DNA from: Halosimplex amylolyticum
Lineage (GTDB): Archaea; Halobacteriota; Halobacteria; Halobacteriales; Haloarculaceae
Reading direction: 5' to 3'
Assembly (NCBI RefSeq): GCF_051414035.1
Contig: NZ_JBLKNW010000002.1
Location: forward strand, 434,001-498,000
DNA length: 64,000 nt
Below the pieces are notes generated by a model. It was not told where the DNA came from. It saw only the letters and a list, made by a program, of their open reading frames with translations, and did not search any database. A program made the position numbers and the translations under genes. Of this stretch, positions 25,131-33,533 are shown one piece after another; within the stretch, counting starts at the first letter, position 1, and each line of letters starts with the position of its first letter.

Positions 25131-26209
25131 CCCGCCGGGAGGGCGCCGGGCTCCCGGCGAGCGCCCGCCGCCCGCTCCGGGTTCTGGTCGCCTGGCTCCC
25201 CTGGATTCCCGTCGCCGCCGCGACGGTCGCGTTCGCGCTCGGCCTGTCGGTCCCCCGCGAGTGGCGCTACGTCCCGCTGGTCGTCAGCGTCGTCGCCTTC
25301 GGGCTGCCCCACGGCGCCGTCGACTGGGCGGCGCTCCCGCGGGCGGCCCTCGGTCCGGCGGTCGACTCCAGCGACCTCCGCAGGCCCTGGCGACGCACCC
25401 GCCAGGCGCGTCGCGTCCGCCGGTGGCTGGCGGTCGTCGGCGTCGTCTACCTCGCGTTCGGCGGGGTCTACGCCGTCGGCTGGTTCCTCGCGCCGCTCGT
25501 TGCGGTCGGCGCGTTCCTCGTGCTGACGTGGTTTCACTGGGGCCAGGGCGAACTCTACCCGCTTCGCGAAGTACTGGGTGCCGACCACCTCGACGCCCGC
25601 TGGCGACGGGCGCTGACCGTCGCCGTCCGCGGCGCGCTTCCGATGGGCGTCCCCCTGCTCGCGTTCCCCGGCCGGTACCGGGCGGTCCTCGACTCGTTCG
25701 TCGCGCCGTTCGGTGGGTCGGTACCGGCCTGGCCGTTCGGCGCCGACGCGCGGTTCGCGCTCGGCGTCGTCCTCGCCGCGCTGACCGTGGGGACGCTCGC
25801 CGTCGGGTACCGCACGCCGTCGAACCGCCGGACGTGGGCGGTCGACGCCGGCGAGACCGCGCTGCTGTGGACGTACTTCCTCGTCGTCCCGCCGGTGTTC
25901 GCGATCGGCCTGTACTTCTGTTGCTGGCACGCCCCGCGCCACGTCGCGCGCGTGCTCGCGCTGGACGGCGAGTCCCGCGACGCGCTCTCCCGGGGCCGTC
26001 TCGCCGGGCCGCTCGCCCGGTTCGCTCACGAGGCGGCCGTGCCGACGCTGGTCGCGCTCGCCGGCTGCGCCGCCCTCTGGTGGCTGGCGCCCGCGCCCGA
26101 ACCCACGCTGGAGGGCGCCGTCGCCGTCTATCTCGTCGCTATCGCGGTGCTGACGCTGCCCCACGTGGTCGTCGTGACGTGGATGGACCGGCTGGCCGGG
26201 TACTGGTAG
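25121..26209 (+). CDS. brp: Brp/Blh-family beta-carotene 15,15'-dioxygenase
   Basis: This is a 362-residue polytopic membrane oxygenase that cleaves beta-carotene into two retinal molecules, the chromophore for the adjacent bacteriorhodopsin. The iron-binding histidine motifs of the family are present: GLPHGAVDW, LTWFHWGQGE and CCWHAPRHVARV, plus a C-terminal LPHVVVVTWMD. The start ATG 25121 overlaps the crtY stop by ten bases. Whether it corresponds to brp or blh of Halobacterium cannot be settled from one copy. Confidence 0.94.
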   Translation: MAIARREGAGLPASARRPLRVLVAWLPWIPVAAATVAFALGLSVPREWRYVPLVVSVVAFGLPHGAVDWAALPRAALGPAVDSSDLRRPWRRTRQARRVRRWLAVVGVVYLAFGGVYAVGWFLAPLVAVGAFLVLTWFHWGQGELYPLREVLGADHLDARWRRALTVAVRGALPMGVPLLAFPGRYRAVLDSFVAPFGGSVPAWPFGADARFALGVVLAALTVGTLAVGYRTPSNRRTWAVDAGETALLWTYFLVVPPVFAIGLYFCCWHAPRHVARVLALDGESRDALSRGRLAGPLARFAHEAAVPTLVALAGCAALWWLAPAPEPTLEGAVAVYLVAIAVLTLPHVVVVTWMDRLAGYW

Positions 26210-26394
26210 CGAGCCCGCTCGCGTTTTTCGAGGTGCTCGCTTCGCTCGCACCTCGCTGCTCACGGCTCACTTCGTTCGCCGTTCGCTCGTTCGGCGGCGC
26301 TCACTCCGTTCGCGCCGCTCTGCTCGCGGGTCACTTCGTTCCCCGGTCGCATTTCCGAGGTCTCACTCCGTTCGACCTCGCTACGACTGAAAAC
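26210..26394. repeat. CGCTTCG/TTCGTTCG-type short palindromic repeats before atpD
   Basis: This spacer is composed almost wholly of variations on cgctcgcttcgctcg, cacttcgttc and cactccgttcg. The same composition occurs at 4535-4830 and 9735-9835. It shows no coding potential and probably can form multiple small hairpins. Confidence 0.5.
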
Positions 26395-26403
26395 GGTTAA
26401 CTG
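26395..26403 (+). promoter_or_regulatory. TATA-like element of atpD
   Basis: The sequence ggttaactg lies 25-33 bases before the atpD start. It implies that subunit D has its own promoter, in line with its separation from atpB. Confidence 0.45.
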
Positions 26404-26427
26404 CCTACGTCGACAAACCGCTATCAA

Positions 26428-27126
26428 ATGGCCGAGGACGTCAAACCCACCCGGAAGGAGCTCATGCAGATCGAGGAGCGCATCGAGCTCTCCGAGCGCG
26501 GGCACGACACGCTGGAGCAGAAACGCGACGGCCTCATCATGGAGTTCATGGACATCCTGGACGAGGCCCAGGACGTCCGATCCGACCTCGACGACAAGTA
26601 CGAGGAGGCCCAGAACGCGATCAACATGGCCCGCGCGCTCGACGGCGACGTGGCCGTCCGCGGCGCCGCCGCCGCCCTCAAGGAACACCCCGAGCTCACC
26701 ACGGAGTCCAAGAGCGTCATGGGCGTCTACATCCCCCAGATCGACTCCACGAAGGTCTCCAAGAGCCTCGACGAACGCGGCTACGGCGTCCTCGGGACGA
26801 GCGCCCGCATCGACGAGGCCGCCTCGGCCTACGAGGAACTGCTCGACCAGATCATCCTCGCCGCCGAGGTCGAGACCGCGATGAAGAAGATGCTCGACGA
26901 GATCGAGACGACCAAGCGCCGCGTCAACGCGCTGGAGTTCAAGCTCCTCCCCGAACTCCGCGCCAACGAGGAGTACATCGAGCAGAAGCTCGAAGAGCAG
27001 GAGCGCGAGGAGATCTTCCGCATGAAGAAGATCAAGGACAAGAAAGAGCGCGAGGAGGACGAGGAACGCGCCGAGGCCGAAGCCGAAGAGGCGGAAGACG
27101 CCGAGACCGTCGCGGCCGACGACTAA
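26428..27126 (+). CDS. atpD: A-type ATP synthase subunit D
   Basis: This 232-residue central-stalk subunit is an antiparallel coiled coil. The family segments are TRKELMQIEERIELSERGHD, LEQKRDGLIMEFMDIL, and the C-terminal TKRRVNALEFKLLPELR. An acidic Glu/Ala tail (EEDEERAEAEAEEAEDAET) extends the usual length. D connects the A3B3 head to F and C, so it is needed by the enzyme encoded at 10.7-18.9 kb. Here it is separated from atpB by the rhodopsin module and the AT-rich island. Confidence 0.96.
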   Translation: MAEDVKPTRKELMQIEERIELSERGHDTLEQKRDGLIMEFMDILDEAQDVRSDLDDKYEEAQNAINMARALDGDVAVRGAAAALKEHPELTTESKSVMGVYIPQIDSTKVSKSLDERGYGVLGTSARIDEAASAYEELLDQIILAAEVETAMKKMLDEIETTKRRVNALEFKLLPELRANEEYIEQKLEEQEREEIFRMKKIKDKKEREEDEERAEAEAEEAEDAETVAADD

Positions 27127-27144
27127 CGCGCCTCTCTTCTCCCC

Positions 27145-27234
27145 CGTTCTGCGACTCTGTAACGTTCTGCGACTCCGTCCCGTTCTGCGATTTCGTCCCG
27201 TTCTGCGACTCCGTACCGTTCTGCGCTCTCCCGC
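27145..27234. repeat. 18-base tandem repeat, five units
   Basis: Units begin at 27145, 27163, 27181, 27199 and 27217. Each starts cgttctgcg and continues actctgtaa, actccgtcc, atttcgtcc, actccgtac or ctctcccgc. It lies 18 bases after the atpD stop. The period is a multiple of three, so one minus-strand frame reads as NGTESQ-like hexapeptides, but no convincing gene surrounds it. Confidence 0.75.
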
Positions 27235-27278
27235 TCTCCGGCCGGCATCGTTTAGTCGACAGCGGCGCCAGCGACGGT

Positions 27279-27671
27279 ATGGACTGTCCCGACTGCGGCG
27301 CGCCGACGCTCGCCTTCGCCGTCCCGCCGGAGTACCGCGAGTACCTGCCCGCCGACGCGGCCGGCGCGGAGGTGTGTACCGGCTGTCTCGCCCTCCGGCC
27401 AGTCGACGACCCGCCCGACGAGCGTCCCGACTTCACCGTCATCAGCGACGCGATCCCATCGAACCCGGACGCCGCGCTCCCGTTCGTCCTCCTGGTGGGG
27501 CTGGTCCCGTCGCTGGCGACGAATCGTACGGAGATCTCAGCGCTCCTTGAGCGCGTCGAGCGCGCGGGGACCGACCCGCTCCTCGCGCTCGACCGCCTGG
27601 CCGACGACCCGGACGTCGACCCCGCGGCCGACCTGCGGACGCGCCGCCGCCAGCTCGAACAGCTCCTGTGA
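27279..27671 (+). CDS. Conserved haloarchaeal zinc-ribbon protein of unknown function
   Basis: This is a 130-residue soluble protein. The N-terminus is a zinc ribbon made of MDCPDCGAPTL and VCTGCLALRP (two CxxC pairs about 30 residues apart). The rest is helical, with a moderately hydrophobic ALPFVLLVGLVPSL and an acidic C-terminus. It resembles a DUF6276-type haloarchaeal protein, from memory. The role is unknown. A TATA-like tcgtttagtc lies 23-32 bases upstream of the start. Confidence 0.82.
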   Translation: MDCPDCGAPTLAFAVPPEYREYLPADAAGAEVCTGCLALRPVDDPPDERPDFTVISDAIPSNPDAALPFVLLVGLVPSLATNRTEISALLERVERAGTDPLLALDRLADDPDVDPAADLRTRRRQLEQLL

Positions 27672-28091
27672 CCCCGCGCCCTCTGGCGAATCGGTCCCGG
27701 AAATCCGCGCCGAGTACGCCGTCCCTACTCTGTTAGGTACAGTGCATTTACACCCGGGGCCAATACAGATGAATGCGGCATCGATGCCAGGTGCCGCCGC
27801 GACGACACTTAGGACCCGTCGTCGTCTCCCCCCAATCCCCCCCTAACCACCAGCACCCAATTCGCGTCGCCGGTGGTGGCCCGACGGAGGCACTCTCCCC
27901 CGCCTCCCGGGTACGCCGGCGACATCTCTCTCGTTTCGTAGCCGACGCTTACTGCCTGCTATCCCGTCCATCGCCGTAATCTCGGTACGATCCCGGCGCG
28001 ATTCTGTGCGTCCACTCCGACGAACGGCCGCGCGGCTATGCGGTCAGCGTTCCGGCGCACTACAGCGCGAAAAGCGAGCCGTCGGGTCAGC
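27672..28091. other. Gene-poor spacer between convergent genes
   Basis: These 420 bases contain no established gene. A candidate 25-codon leaderless ORF (27769-27846, MNAASMPGAAATTL...) is preceded by a TATA-like gcatttacac. It contains the perfect palindrome ggcatcgatgcc (27777-27788). It is C-rich at its end and may instead be part of a non-coding RNA. Confidence 0.35.
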
Positions 28092-29336
28092 TCAGACGCC
28101 GGTCGAGTACCGCAGAATGCCGGCGATGCCGCCGAACGCCGAGAGGAGCTGCTCGCCCTTCTCGAAGTCGCTGGAGACGAAGTACGTCTCGGTGCCGCGC
28201 TGGTCGGCGAGTTCCATGAGGTGGTCGATGGCGTCGTCGCGTTCGGCCTCCATGGGTTCGCCGCAGCGGTCGCACGACCGCTCGTCGTCGAGGCTCTCGG
28301 AGTGTCCGAGCAGTTCGCGTTCGGTGTGGCCGTTGGGACAGTCGTAGATGGCCACGTCCTGGCGGAGGTCCTCGCTCAGCAGCAGCGTCTCGACGGCGCC
28401 CATGTTGAGGTTCTCGCGAGTGGGACCGAACCCGTAGGTCGCGAGGTCGCCGTCGTGGAGTTCGTCGAAGAACTGCTCCATGTACTTCTTGTCCTGGAGC
28501 ATCTCGTGCTCGTCGAGCACGTCCTGGGCGGCGTCGACGAGGTCGTACAGTCCTGACTCGTCGGTGTAGGAGACGTCGAACTTCCCCAGGACCATGTCGC
28601 CGAGCTCGTGGTGGAGGTAGTCGCCGTCGAGGAACTCGTCTTTCGTCGGCGAGGGACCGCCGACGAGGATACCGTCCATCTCGTGGCGCTGGTCGACGAA
28701 CAGGTCGTTCGCCATCCCGGCGACCTCCTGGTAGAAGTTGTCGATGGCTTCGAGGCGCAGGCGGGCGAATCGCTGGGCTGACTGGCCCCCTTTGCGCTGT
28801 TTGCCGGGGACGAGCGACGAGGCGGACTTGACCGGTTCGACGCGCTTGCCCCGGAGCCAGCCGACGTTGGCCTCCCGGCGGTCGAGGACGATGAGCCCGA
28901 ACAGGCCCTTGTCCGCGAGCATCTCCTCCAGCGGCTCGGTGAGGAAATCCGAATCGCAGTGGTAGCGGAACGACTCGATGGGCTGGGGCGGGCTCTCCAG
29001 CGTCCGGGTGATCATCTCCGAGCGGCCGCCGCCGGTGTCGATGGCGCCGGAGAAGATGACCATCCCGTTGTCGGGCGGGTAGGTGTCGTAGTAGCGCAGG
29101 CGGTCTTTGATCGAGGTGAGCGCGTCCTGGACGGCCGTGCGGGTGTCCTTGGACTTGATGTTCGCCGCCTCGCTGTGCTCCTGGGTGACGTGGGCGACGA
29201 CGCTGCTGACCTGCCGGTCCTCGGGGATGTAGATGGAGACGAGCTGCGTTCCCGACCCGTCGTACCCCTTGAGCTCCTCGATGACCTTGCGGAACTCGTA
29301 TTTCTGTTTGTCCGACTGTCCTTCTTGCTCGCTCAT
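28092..29336 (-). CDS. prf1: Peptide chain release factor aRF1
   Basis: This 414-residue factor recognises all three stop codons and triggers peptide release on archaeal ribosomes. The N-domain codon-recognition motif NIKS is at residues 59-62 (AANIKSKDT). The catalytic GGQ loop is at residues 183-185 (RKGGQSAQRFARLR). The C-domain carries a minidomain zinc ribbon with Cys residues in YDCPNGH and SCDRCGEPM. Length is standard. A TATA-like acttacttag lies 25-34 bases upstream. Confidence 0.97.
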   Translation of the reverse strand: MSEQEGQSDKQKYEFRKVIEELKGYDGSGTQLVSIYIPEDRQVSSVVAHVTQEHSEAANIKSKDTRTAVQDALTSIKDRLRYYDTYPPDNGMVIFSGAIDTGGGRSEMITRTLESPPQPIESFRYHCDSDFLTEPLEEMLADKGLFGLIVLDRREANVGWLRGKRVEPVKSASSLVPGKQRKGGQSAQRFARLRLEAIDNFYQEVAGMANDLFVDQRHEMDGILVGGPSPTKDEFLDGDYLHHELGDMVLGKFDVSYTDESGLYDLVDAAQDVLDEHEMLQDKKYMEQFFDELHDGDLATYGFGPTRENLNMGAVETLLLSEDLRQDVAIYDCPNGHTERELLGHSESLDDERSCDRCGEPMEAERDDAIDHLMELADQRGTETYFVSSDFEKGEQLLSAFGGIAGILRYSTGV

Positions 29337-29360
29337 TGTGTCTGTGTCGGGCTGTCGGGG

Positions 29361-29370
29361 CTAAGTAAGT
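29361..29370 (-). promoter_or_regulatory. TATA-like element of prf1
   Basis: The minus strand reads acttacttag, 25-34 bases before the aRF1 start codon. Confidence 0.5.
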
Positions 29371-29550
29371 GTTGACCTGTCCGAGCGGGAGACCGCACGC
29401 GGGTCGGGCACGTCGCCGGACAACCGACGCGGCGCACGGTCGGAATGGCCGAACGGCTCGTCGGCTGCGACGAACGGGTTCGGTCGTCTTCGCCGCCGAC
29501 ACCGCCCGTCTCCGCGGCCGAGCGTCGGACGCGCGTCAGAACGGACGGCG

Positions 29551-29560
29551 GGTTTATGTG
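29551..29560 (+). promoter_or_regulatory. TATA element of the minD-like gene
   Basis: The sequence ggtttatgtg lies 25-34 bases before ATG 29585, a good match in sequence and spacing. Confidence 0.6.
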
Positions 29561-29584
29561 TGACCCGTCACTTGGACGTACACA

Positions 29585-30385
29585 ATGGCGGGCTACGTGT
29601 GTACTGTTGCCGGCGGTAAAGGAGGGGTCGGCAAGACCACGACGGCGGTCAACGTCGCGGCGGCCATGGAACAGGACGGGTACGACGTCGTCGTCGTCGA
29701 CGCAGACCTGGGGATGGCGAACCTCGGCGCGATGCTCGGCGTCGACCCGGAGACGAGCATTCACCAGATCCTCGCGGGCGGGCGCGCGGTCAGCGAGGCC
29801 CTGACGGACGTGCAGGGCGGGATCACGATCGTCCCCGGCGAGCAGAGTCTCGAAGCGTTCGCCGACGCCGACCCGGCGAAGCTCAGCAAGGTCATCAAGA
29901 CGCTACGTAACGCCTACGACGTCGTCCTCATCGACACCGGCGCCGGGCTGAGCCACGAGACGACGGTCCCGCTCGGCCTCGCCGACGGCGTCGTCCTCAT
30001 CACGACGCCCGACGACGTCGCGGTCGGCGACGCGATCAAGACCGCCGAACTCGCCGACCGCGTCGACGGCGAGGTCATCGGGACGGTCCTCAACCGGACG
30101 ACCACCGAGACGGACGTGGAGGCCATCGCCGACCGCTTCAACTCGAAGCTGTTCGCGGTCATCCCCGACGACATCGAGGCGACCGCCGAGGAGCCGCTCG
30201 TCCTCAACGCCCCCGAGAGCGCGGCGGCCGAGGCGTACCGTCAGCTCACGGAGCGCCTGATCGGCATCTTCTTCGAGGGCGTCGAGATCGACGAGGTCGA
30301 GACCGCCGTCGAGGCCGACTGGTTCGTCGACGGCGAGGAGGAAGACGACGACGACTCCGGCGGCCGGTTCGGGCTGTTCGGCTGA
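29585..30385 (+). CDS. minD: MinD/ParA-family ATPase
   Basis: This is a 266-residue deviant Walker ATPase. The P-loop GGKGGVGKTTTAVN carries the signature lysine, followed by VVDADLGMANL and VVLIDTGAGLSHET (Walker B region). Bacterial MinD positions division; haloarchaeal MinD homologues are instead linked to polar placement of archaella and chemoreceptors. The C-terminal ~45 residues are an acidic tail ending RFGLFG, which might serve as a membrane-targeting tip. Haloarchaea have several paralogues, so the symbol is a family label. Confidence 0.9.
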   Translation: MAGYVCTVAGGKGGVGKTTTAVNVAAAMEQDGYDVVVVDADLGMANLGAMLGVDPETSIHQILAGGRAVSEALTDVQGGITIVPGEQSLEAFADADPAKLSKVIKTLRNAYDVVLIDTGAGLSHETTVPLGLADGVVLITTPDDVAVGDAIKTAELADRVDGEVIGTVLNRTTTETDVEAIADRFNSKLFAVIPDDIEATAEEPLVLNAPESAAAEAYRQLTERLIGIFFEGVEIDEVETAVEADWFVDGEEEDDDDSGGRFGLFG

Positions 30386-30462
30386 CAGACGTATCGGATA
30401 CCTATTTGAGGGGGCCGTCCGAAACCGGGCGTAGAGTCGCACCCGCGGCTCTGGATTGGTCC

Positions 30463-31131
30463 ATGGAACTCGACGAATTCGTCAGCGCGAACGCCCCCGA
30501 CGAGGGCGGCGAGCGCTTCGAACTGGAGAACAGCAAGCTACTCGACATCGACGTGGACGGCACCGTGCTCACCAAGGCCGGCGCGATGGTCGCCTACGAC
30601 GGCGACCTCTCGTTCACCGGCAAGTCCTCCGCCGAGGGCGGCCTCACCGGCTTCATCAAGGAGGCGGCGACCAGCGAGGGGACGCCCGTGATGGAGGTCG
30701 AGGGGCAGGGACACGTCTACGTCGCCGACCGCGAGAAGAGGATCCAGTTGCTCCGGCTGGGTCCCGACGAGGCCATCTCGGTCAACGGCGAGGACGTCCT
30801 GGCCTTCGAGGACCGCGTCGACTACGAGATCGGGACGATCGGGAGCATCGGCGGCGCGTCGGCCGCCGGACTCACGAACGTCTTCCTCTCGGGGCCGGGG
30901 ACGGTGGCGATCACCACTCACGGCGACCCGCTGGTGCTGGAACCGCCGGTGCGGACCGACCCCGACGCGACCGTCGCCTGGAGCAGCAACCTCTCGCCGA
31001 GCATCAACACCGACCGGAGCCTCGGCGACGCCATCGGGCAGTCCTCCGGCGAGACGTACCAGCTCTCCTTCGAGGGCTCGGAGGGCTTCGTCGTCGTCCA
31101 GCCCTACGAGGAGGGGCCCGGCCCGCAGTGA
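30463..31131 (+). CDS. AIM24-family protein
   Basis: This 222-residue all-beta protein is of the AIM24/TIGR00266 type. Typical segments are NSKLLDIDVDGTVLTKAGAM, GGLTGFIKEAATSEG, GQGHVYVADREKRIQLL and GPGTVAITTHGDPLVL. AIM24 homologues affect mitochondrial membrane organisation in yeast; the bacterial and archaeal role is not established. ATG 30463 gives the family start MELDEF. It follows the minD-like gene after 77 bases, with a TATA-like acctatttga between them. Confidence 0.88.
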   Translation: MELDEFVSANAPDEGGERFELENSKLLDIDVDGTVLTKAGAMVAYDGDLSFTGKSSAEGGLTGFIKEAATSEGTPVMEVEGQGHVYVADREKRIQLLRLGPDEAISVNGEDVLAFEDRVDYEIGTIGSIGGASAAGLTNVFLSGPGTVAITTHGDPLVLEPPVRTDPDATVAWSSNLSPSINTDRSLGDAIGQSSGETYQLSFEGSEGFVVVQPYEEGPGPQ

Positions 31132-31204
31132 CGAACGGTCAGTAGCGGTCCACCACGACCGGTCGGGCTCGGCGGCGGCCGCCGCGCCCCGCCGGCATTC
31201 GTCA

Positions 31205-31214
31205 TTCATATATC
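31205..31214 (+). promoter_or_regulatory. TATA box of argS
   Basis: The sequence ttcatatatc lies 23-32 bases before the argS start codon, a strong archaeal TATA match. Confidence 0.65.
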
Positions 31215-31236
31215 CGCCGCTCGAAAACCGGGTGGT

Positions 31237-33000
31237 ATGTATCTCTCCTTGCGCGCGGAGGTCGAGGACGCCCTCGCAGCGGCGCTGACCGCCCTCGACC
31301 TGCCGACCGCGGACCTGGGCATCGAGCGCCCGCCCGAGGACGTCGACGCGGCCGTCGCTTCCAGCGTCGCCTTCCGGCTGGCGAACGAGGTGGGCGCGCC
31401 GCCGCCGAAGGTCGCCGCCGACGTCGCGGCCGAGATCGACCCCGCGGGCTACGACTACCTCGGACGCGTCGACACGCAGGGCCCGTACCTCAACTTCTAC
31501 CCCACCGACCGGTACCTCGCCGAGACCGTCGAGCGCGGCCAGTCCGACGAGTACGGCCGCCTGCCCGACCGCGACACGTCCGTCGTCGTCGAACACACCA
31601 GCGCGAACCCGACGGGGCCGGTCCACGTCGGTCGCGCGCGCAACCCCATCGTCGGCGACGCCGTCGCGCGCGTGCTGGACTTCGCGGGCTACGACGTGGA
31701 CACCCACTACTACGTCAACGACGCCGGCCGCCAGGTCGCCGTGTTCACCTGGGCCTACGAGACCTTCGACGAGGACGACCTGCCCGCGCCCGAGCGCGCG
31801 AAGGCCGACTACGAGCTCGTCCGCTACTACCGCAAGGGCAACGAGTTCCTCGAAGACGGCGACCCCCAGGAGGTCGAGGAGGCCGAGGCCGAGATCGAGG
31901 CGATCATGCAGGGGCTGGAGGACGACGACGAGGAGGTCTACGAGCGCGTCGAGCGCGTCGTCGACCAGGTCCTCTCGGGGATGACCGAGACGCTCGACCG
32001 CCTGCCCGCCGCCTTCGACGAGTTCGTCAAGGAGAGCCGCTTCATGCGCGACGGCTCGACCGACGACGTGGTCGAGCGCCTGAAGGCCCTCGACGAGGCC
32101 GTCTACGAGGAAGACGCCTGGCAGCTCGACCTCTCGGAGTTCGGCCTGGAGAAGAACCTCGTCTTCCTGCGCTCGGACGGGACGACGCTGTACACGACCC
32201 GTGACGTCGCCCACCACGAGTGGAAGTTCGCCAACTACGACCGCGCGGTCACCGTCATCGGCGAGGACCACCAGCTCACCTTCGAGCAGCTCCGCCGGAC
32301 GCTCGAACTGCTGGACCACGACACCGACCAGCTCGACCAGGTGTTCTACTCGTGGGTGAACCTCCCCGGCGGCGAGGGGATGAGCACCCGCGAGGGCACC
32401 GGCATCGACCTCGACGACCTGCTCGACGAGGCCATCGACCGCGCCCGCGCGGAGGTCGAAGACCGCCTCGACGACCGCATCCGCGACGACGACCTCGACG
32501 ACGAGGACGTCGAGCGTATCGCCGAACAGGTCGGGACCGGCGCCGTCCGCTACGACATCGTCTCGAAACAGCCGACCAAGGCCATCACCTTCGAGTTCGA
32601 GCGCGCGCTGGACTTCGAGGCGCAGTCGGCCCCGTACGTGCAGTACGTCCACGCGCGTGCCTGTGGCATCCTCGACGAGGCCGCCGGCGAGGGGCTCGAA
32701 GCGGCCGACTCGATCGACCCCGCGCTCCTCGACACGGACGCCGAGCGCGACCTCCTCCGCACCATCGCGCGCTTCCCGGCGGTCGTCGAGGAGGCCGCCG
32801 AGGAGCTGGAACCGCACCGCGTCGCCACGTACACCCGCACCTTCGCCGAGCAGTTCAACGCCTTCTACCGCGAGTGTCCCGTCCTCTCCGCCGACGACGA
32901 GGCGACCCGGCGCGCCCGCCTCGCGCTCGTCGCCGCCGCTCGCGAGACGGTCGGCAACGCCCTGGGCCTCCTGGGCGTCGCCGCCCCGGACTCGATGTAG
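31237..33000 (+). CDS. argS: Arginyl-tRNA synthetase
   Basis: This is a 587-residue class I aminoacyl-tRNA synthetase. It has the N-terminal Add-1 tRNA-binding domain, then the catalytic SANPTGPVHVGRARNPIVGD (HVGR replaces HIGH), YVNDAGRQVA, LRSDGTTLYTTRD, the motif EGMSTREG that stands in for KMSKS, and the C-terminal anticodon-binding DALR domain (YVQYVHARACGIL, YRECPVL, ARETVGNALGLLGV). Length and ending VAAPDSM are typical. Its substrates are arginine, ATP and tRNA-Arg. Confidence 0.97.
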   Translation: MYLSLRAEVEDALAAALTALDLPTADLGIERPPEDVDAAVASSVAFRLANEVGAPPPKVAADVAAEIDPAGYDYLGRVDTQGPYLNFYPTDRYLAETVERGQSDEYGRLPDRDTSVVVEHTSANPTGPVHVGRARNPIVGDAVARVLDFAGYDVDTHYYVNDAGRQVAVFTWAYETFDEDDLPAPERAKADYELVRYYRKGNEFLEDGDPQEVEEAEAEIEAIMQGLEDDDEEVYERVERVVDQVLSGMTETLDRLPAAFDEFVKESRFMRDGSTDDVVERLKALDEAVYEEDAWQLDLSEFGLEKNLVFLRSDGTTLYTTRDVAHHEWKFANYDRAVTVIGEDHQLTFEQLRRTLELLDHDTDQLDQVFYSWVNLPGGEGMSTREGTGIDLDDLLDEAIDRARAEVEDRLDDRIRDDDLDDEDVERIAEQVGTGAVRYDIVSKQPTKAITFEFERALDFEAQSAPYVQYVHARACGILDEAAGEGLEAADSIDPALLDTDAERDLLRTIARFPAVVEEAAEELEPHRVATYTRTFAEQFNAFYRECPVLSADDEATRRARLALVAAARETVGNALGLLGVAAPDSM

Positions 33001-33070
33001 GTCGATCCCGGACGGAGGTCGATTCCGTTCCGATTCGACGCCGGTCGGTCCCCTCCTCGTTCCGGCCGCG

Positions 33071-33187
33071 TCAGAAACTACCGAGCGCGATCACGACGCC
33101 GGCGAGCGTCGCGAGCGCGAGCACGAGAAAGACGAAGACCCACCAGCCGGGGACGGGCTCGTCGCCGGACTCGTCGCCCTCGCTCAT
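33071..33187 (-). CDS. Small single-helix membrane protein
   Basis: This 38-residue protein starts MSEGDESGDEPVPG, an acidic cytoplasmic head. One transmembrane helix follows (WWVFVFLVLALATLAGVVIAL). It lies convergent to argS with a 70-base gap. Such mini-membrane proteins are common in haloarchaea, and no function is known. The frame continues upstream to 33367, but that sequence lacks protein-like composition. Confidence 0.6.
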   Translation of the reverse strand: MSEGDESGDEPVPGWWVFVFLVLALATLAGVVIALGSF

Positions 33188-33533
33188 CCGTCGCCCCCCG
33201 ACGCGTCGCCGGCTCGAGTCGCGTTCGCTGTGGGTACTGCCATCGGCAATAATTGGCGTCGAATAGACAAATATGTGGTGGCGGGCCGAGCGCACGGCCG
33301 CTCGGTCGCCGGTGTCGTCCGCCCGTCCGGCCGCCGCCGTCACTCTGCGAGCCGCCCCTGGTAGCACGGTCGCCCGACCATCGCGATCGACGTAGTTACC
33401 GACCGTTCTATATAGTGCTACGGAGCGATCCGCACGTCGATATAATGGACTTAGTCACTGTCTTGCCCGCCGGCGGCGTAGCGACGGACGACCGACGCGG
33501 CCGGGCCGACTCCCGGTGCGTCTCTACTTTCCC
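33188..33533. other. Divergent promoter region
   Basis: These 346 bases contain no credible gene. They do hold several TATA-like elements: ttctatatag (33408-33417) and cgatataatg (33437-33446) toward the plus-strand gene at 33534, and acatatttgt on the minus strand (33266-33275). Confidence 0.4.

Noticed and set aside
27032..27442. Minus-strand frame with NGTESQ repeats as a glycoprotein-like gene
   Set aside because: It runs through atpD and the zinc-ribbon gene in antisense. The repeats are explained by an 18-base tandem repeat in non-coding DNA.
29445..29804. Alternative plus-strand frame overlapping the start of the minD-like gene
   Set aside because: The MinD frame has an intact P-loop and a TATA box at correct spacing. 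The other frame is Arg/Ser-rich shadow sequence.
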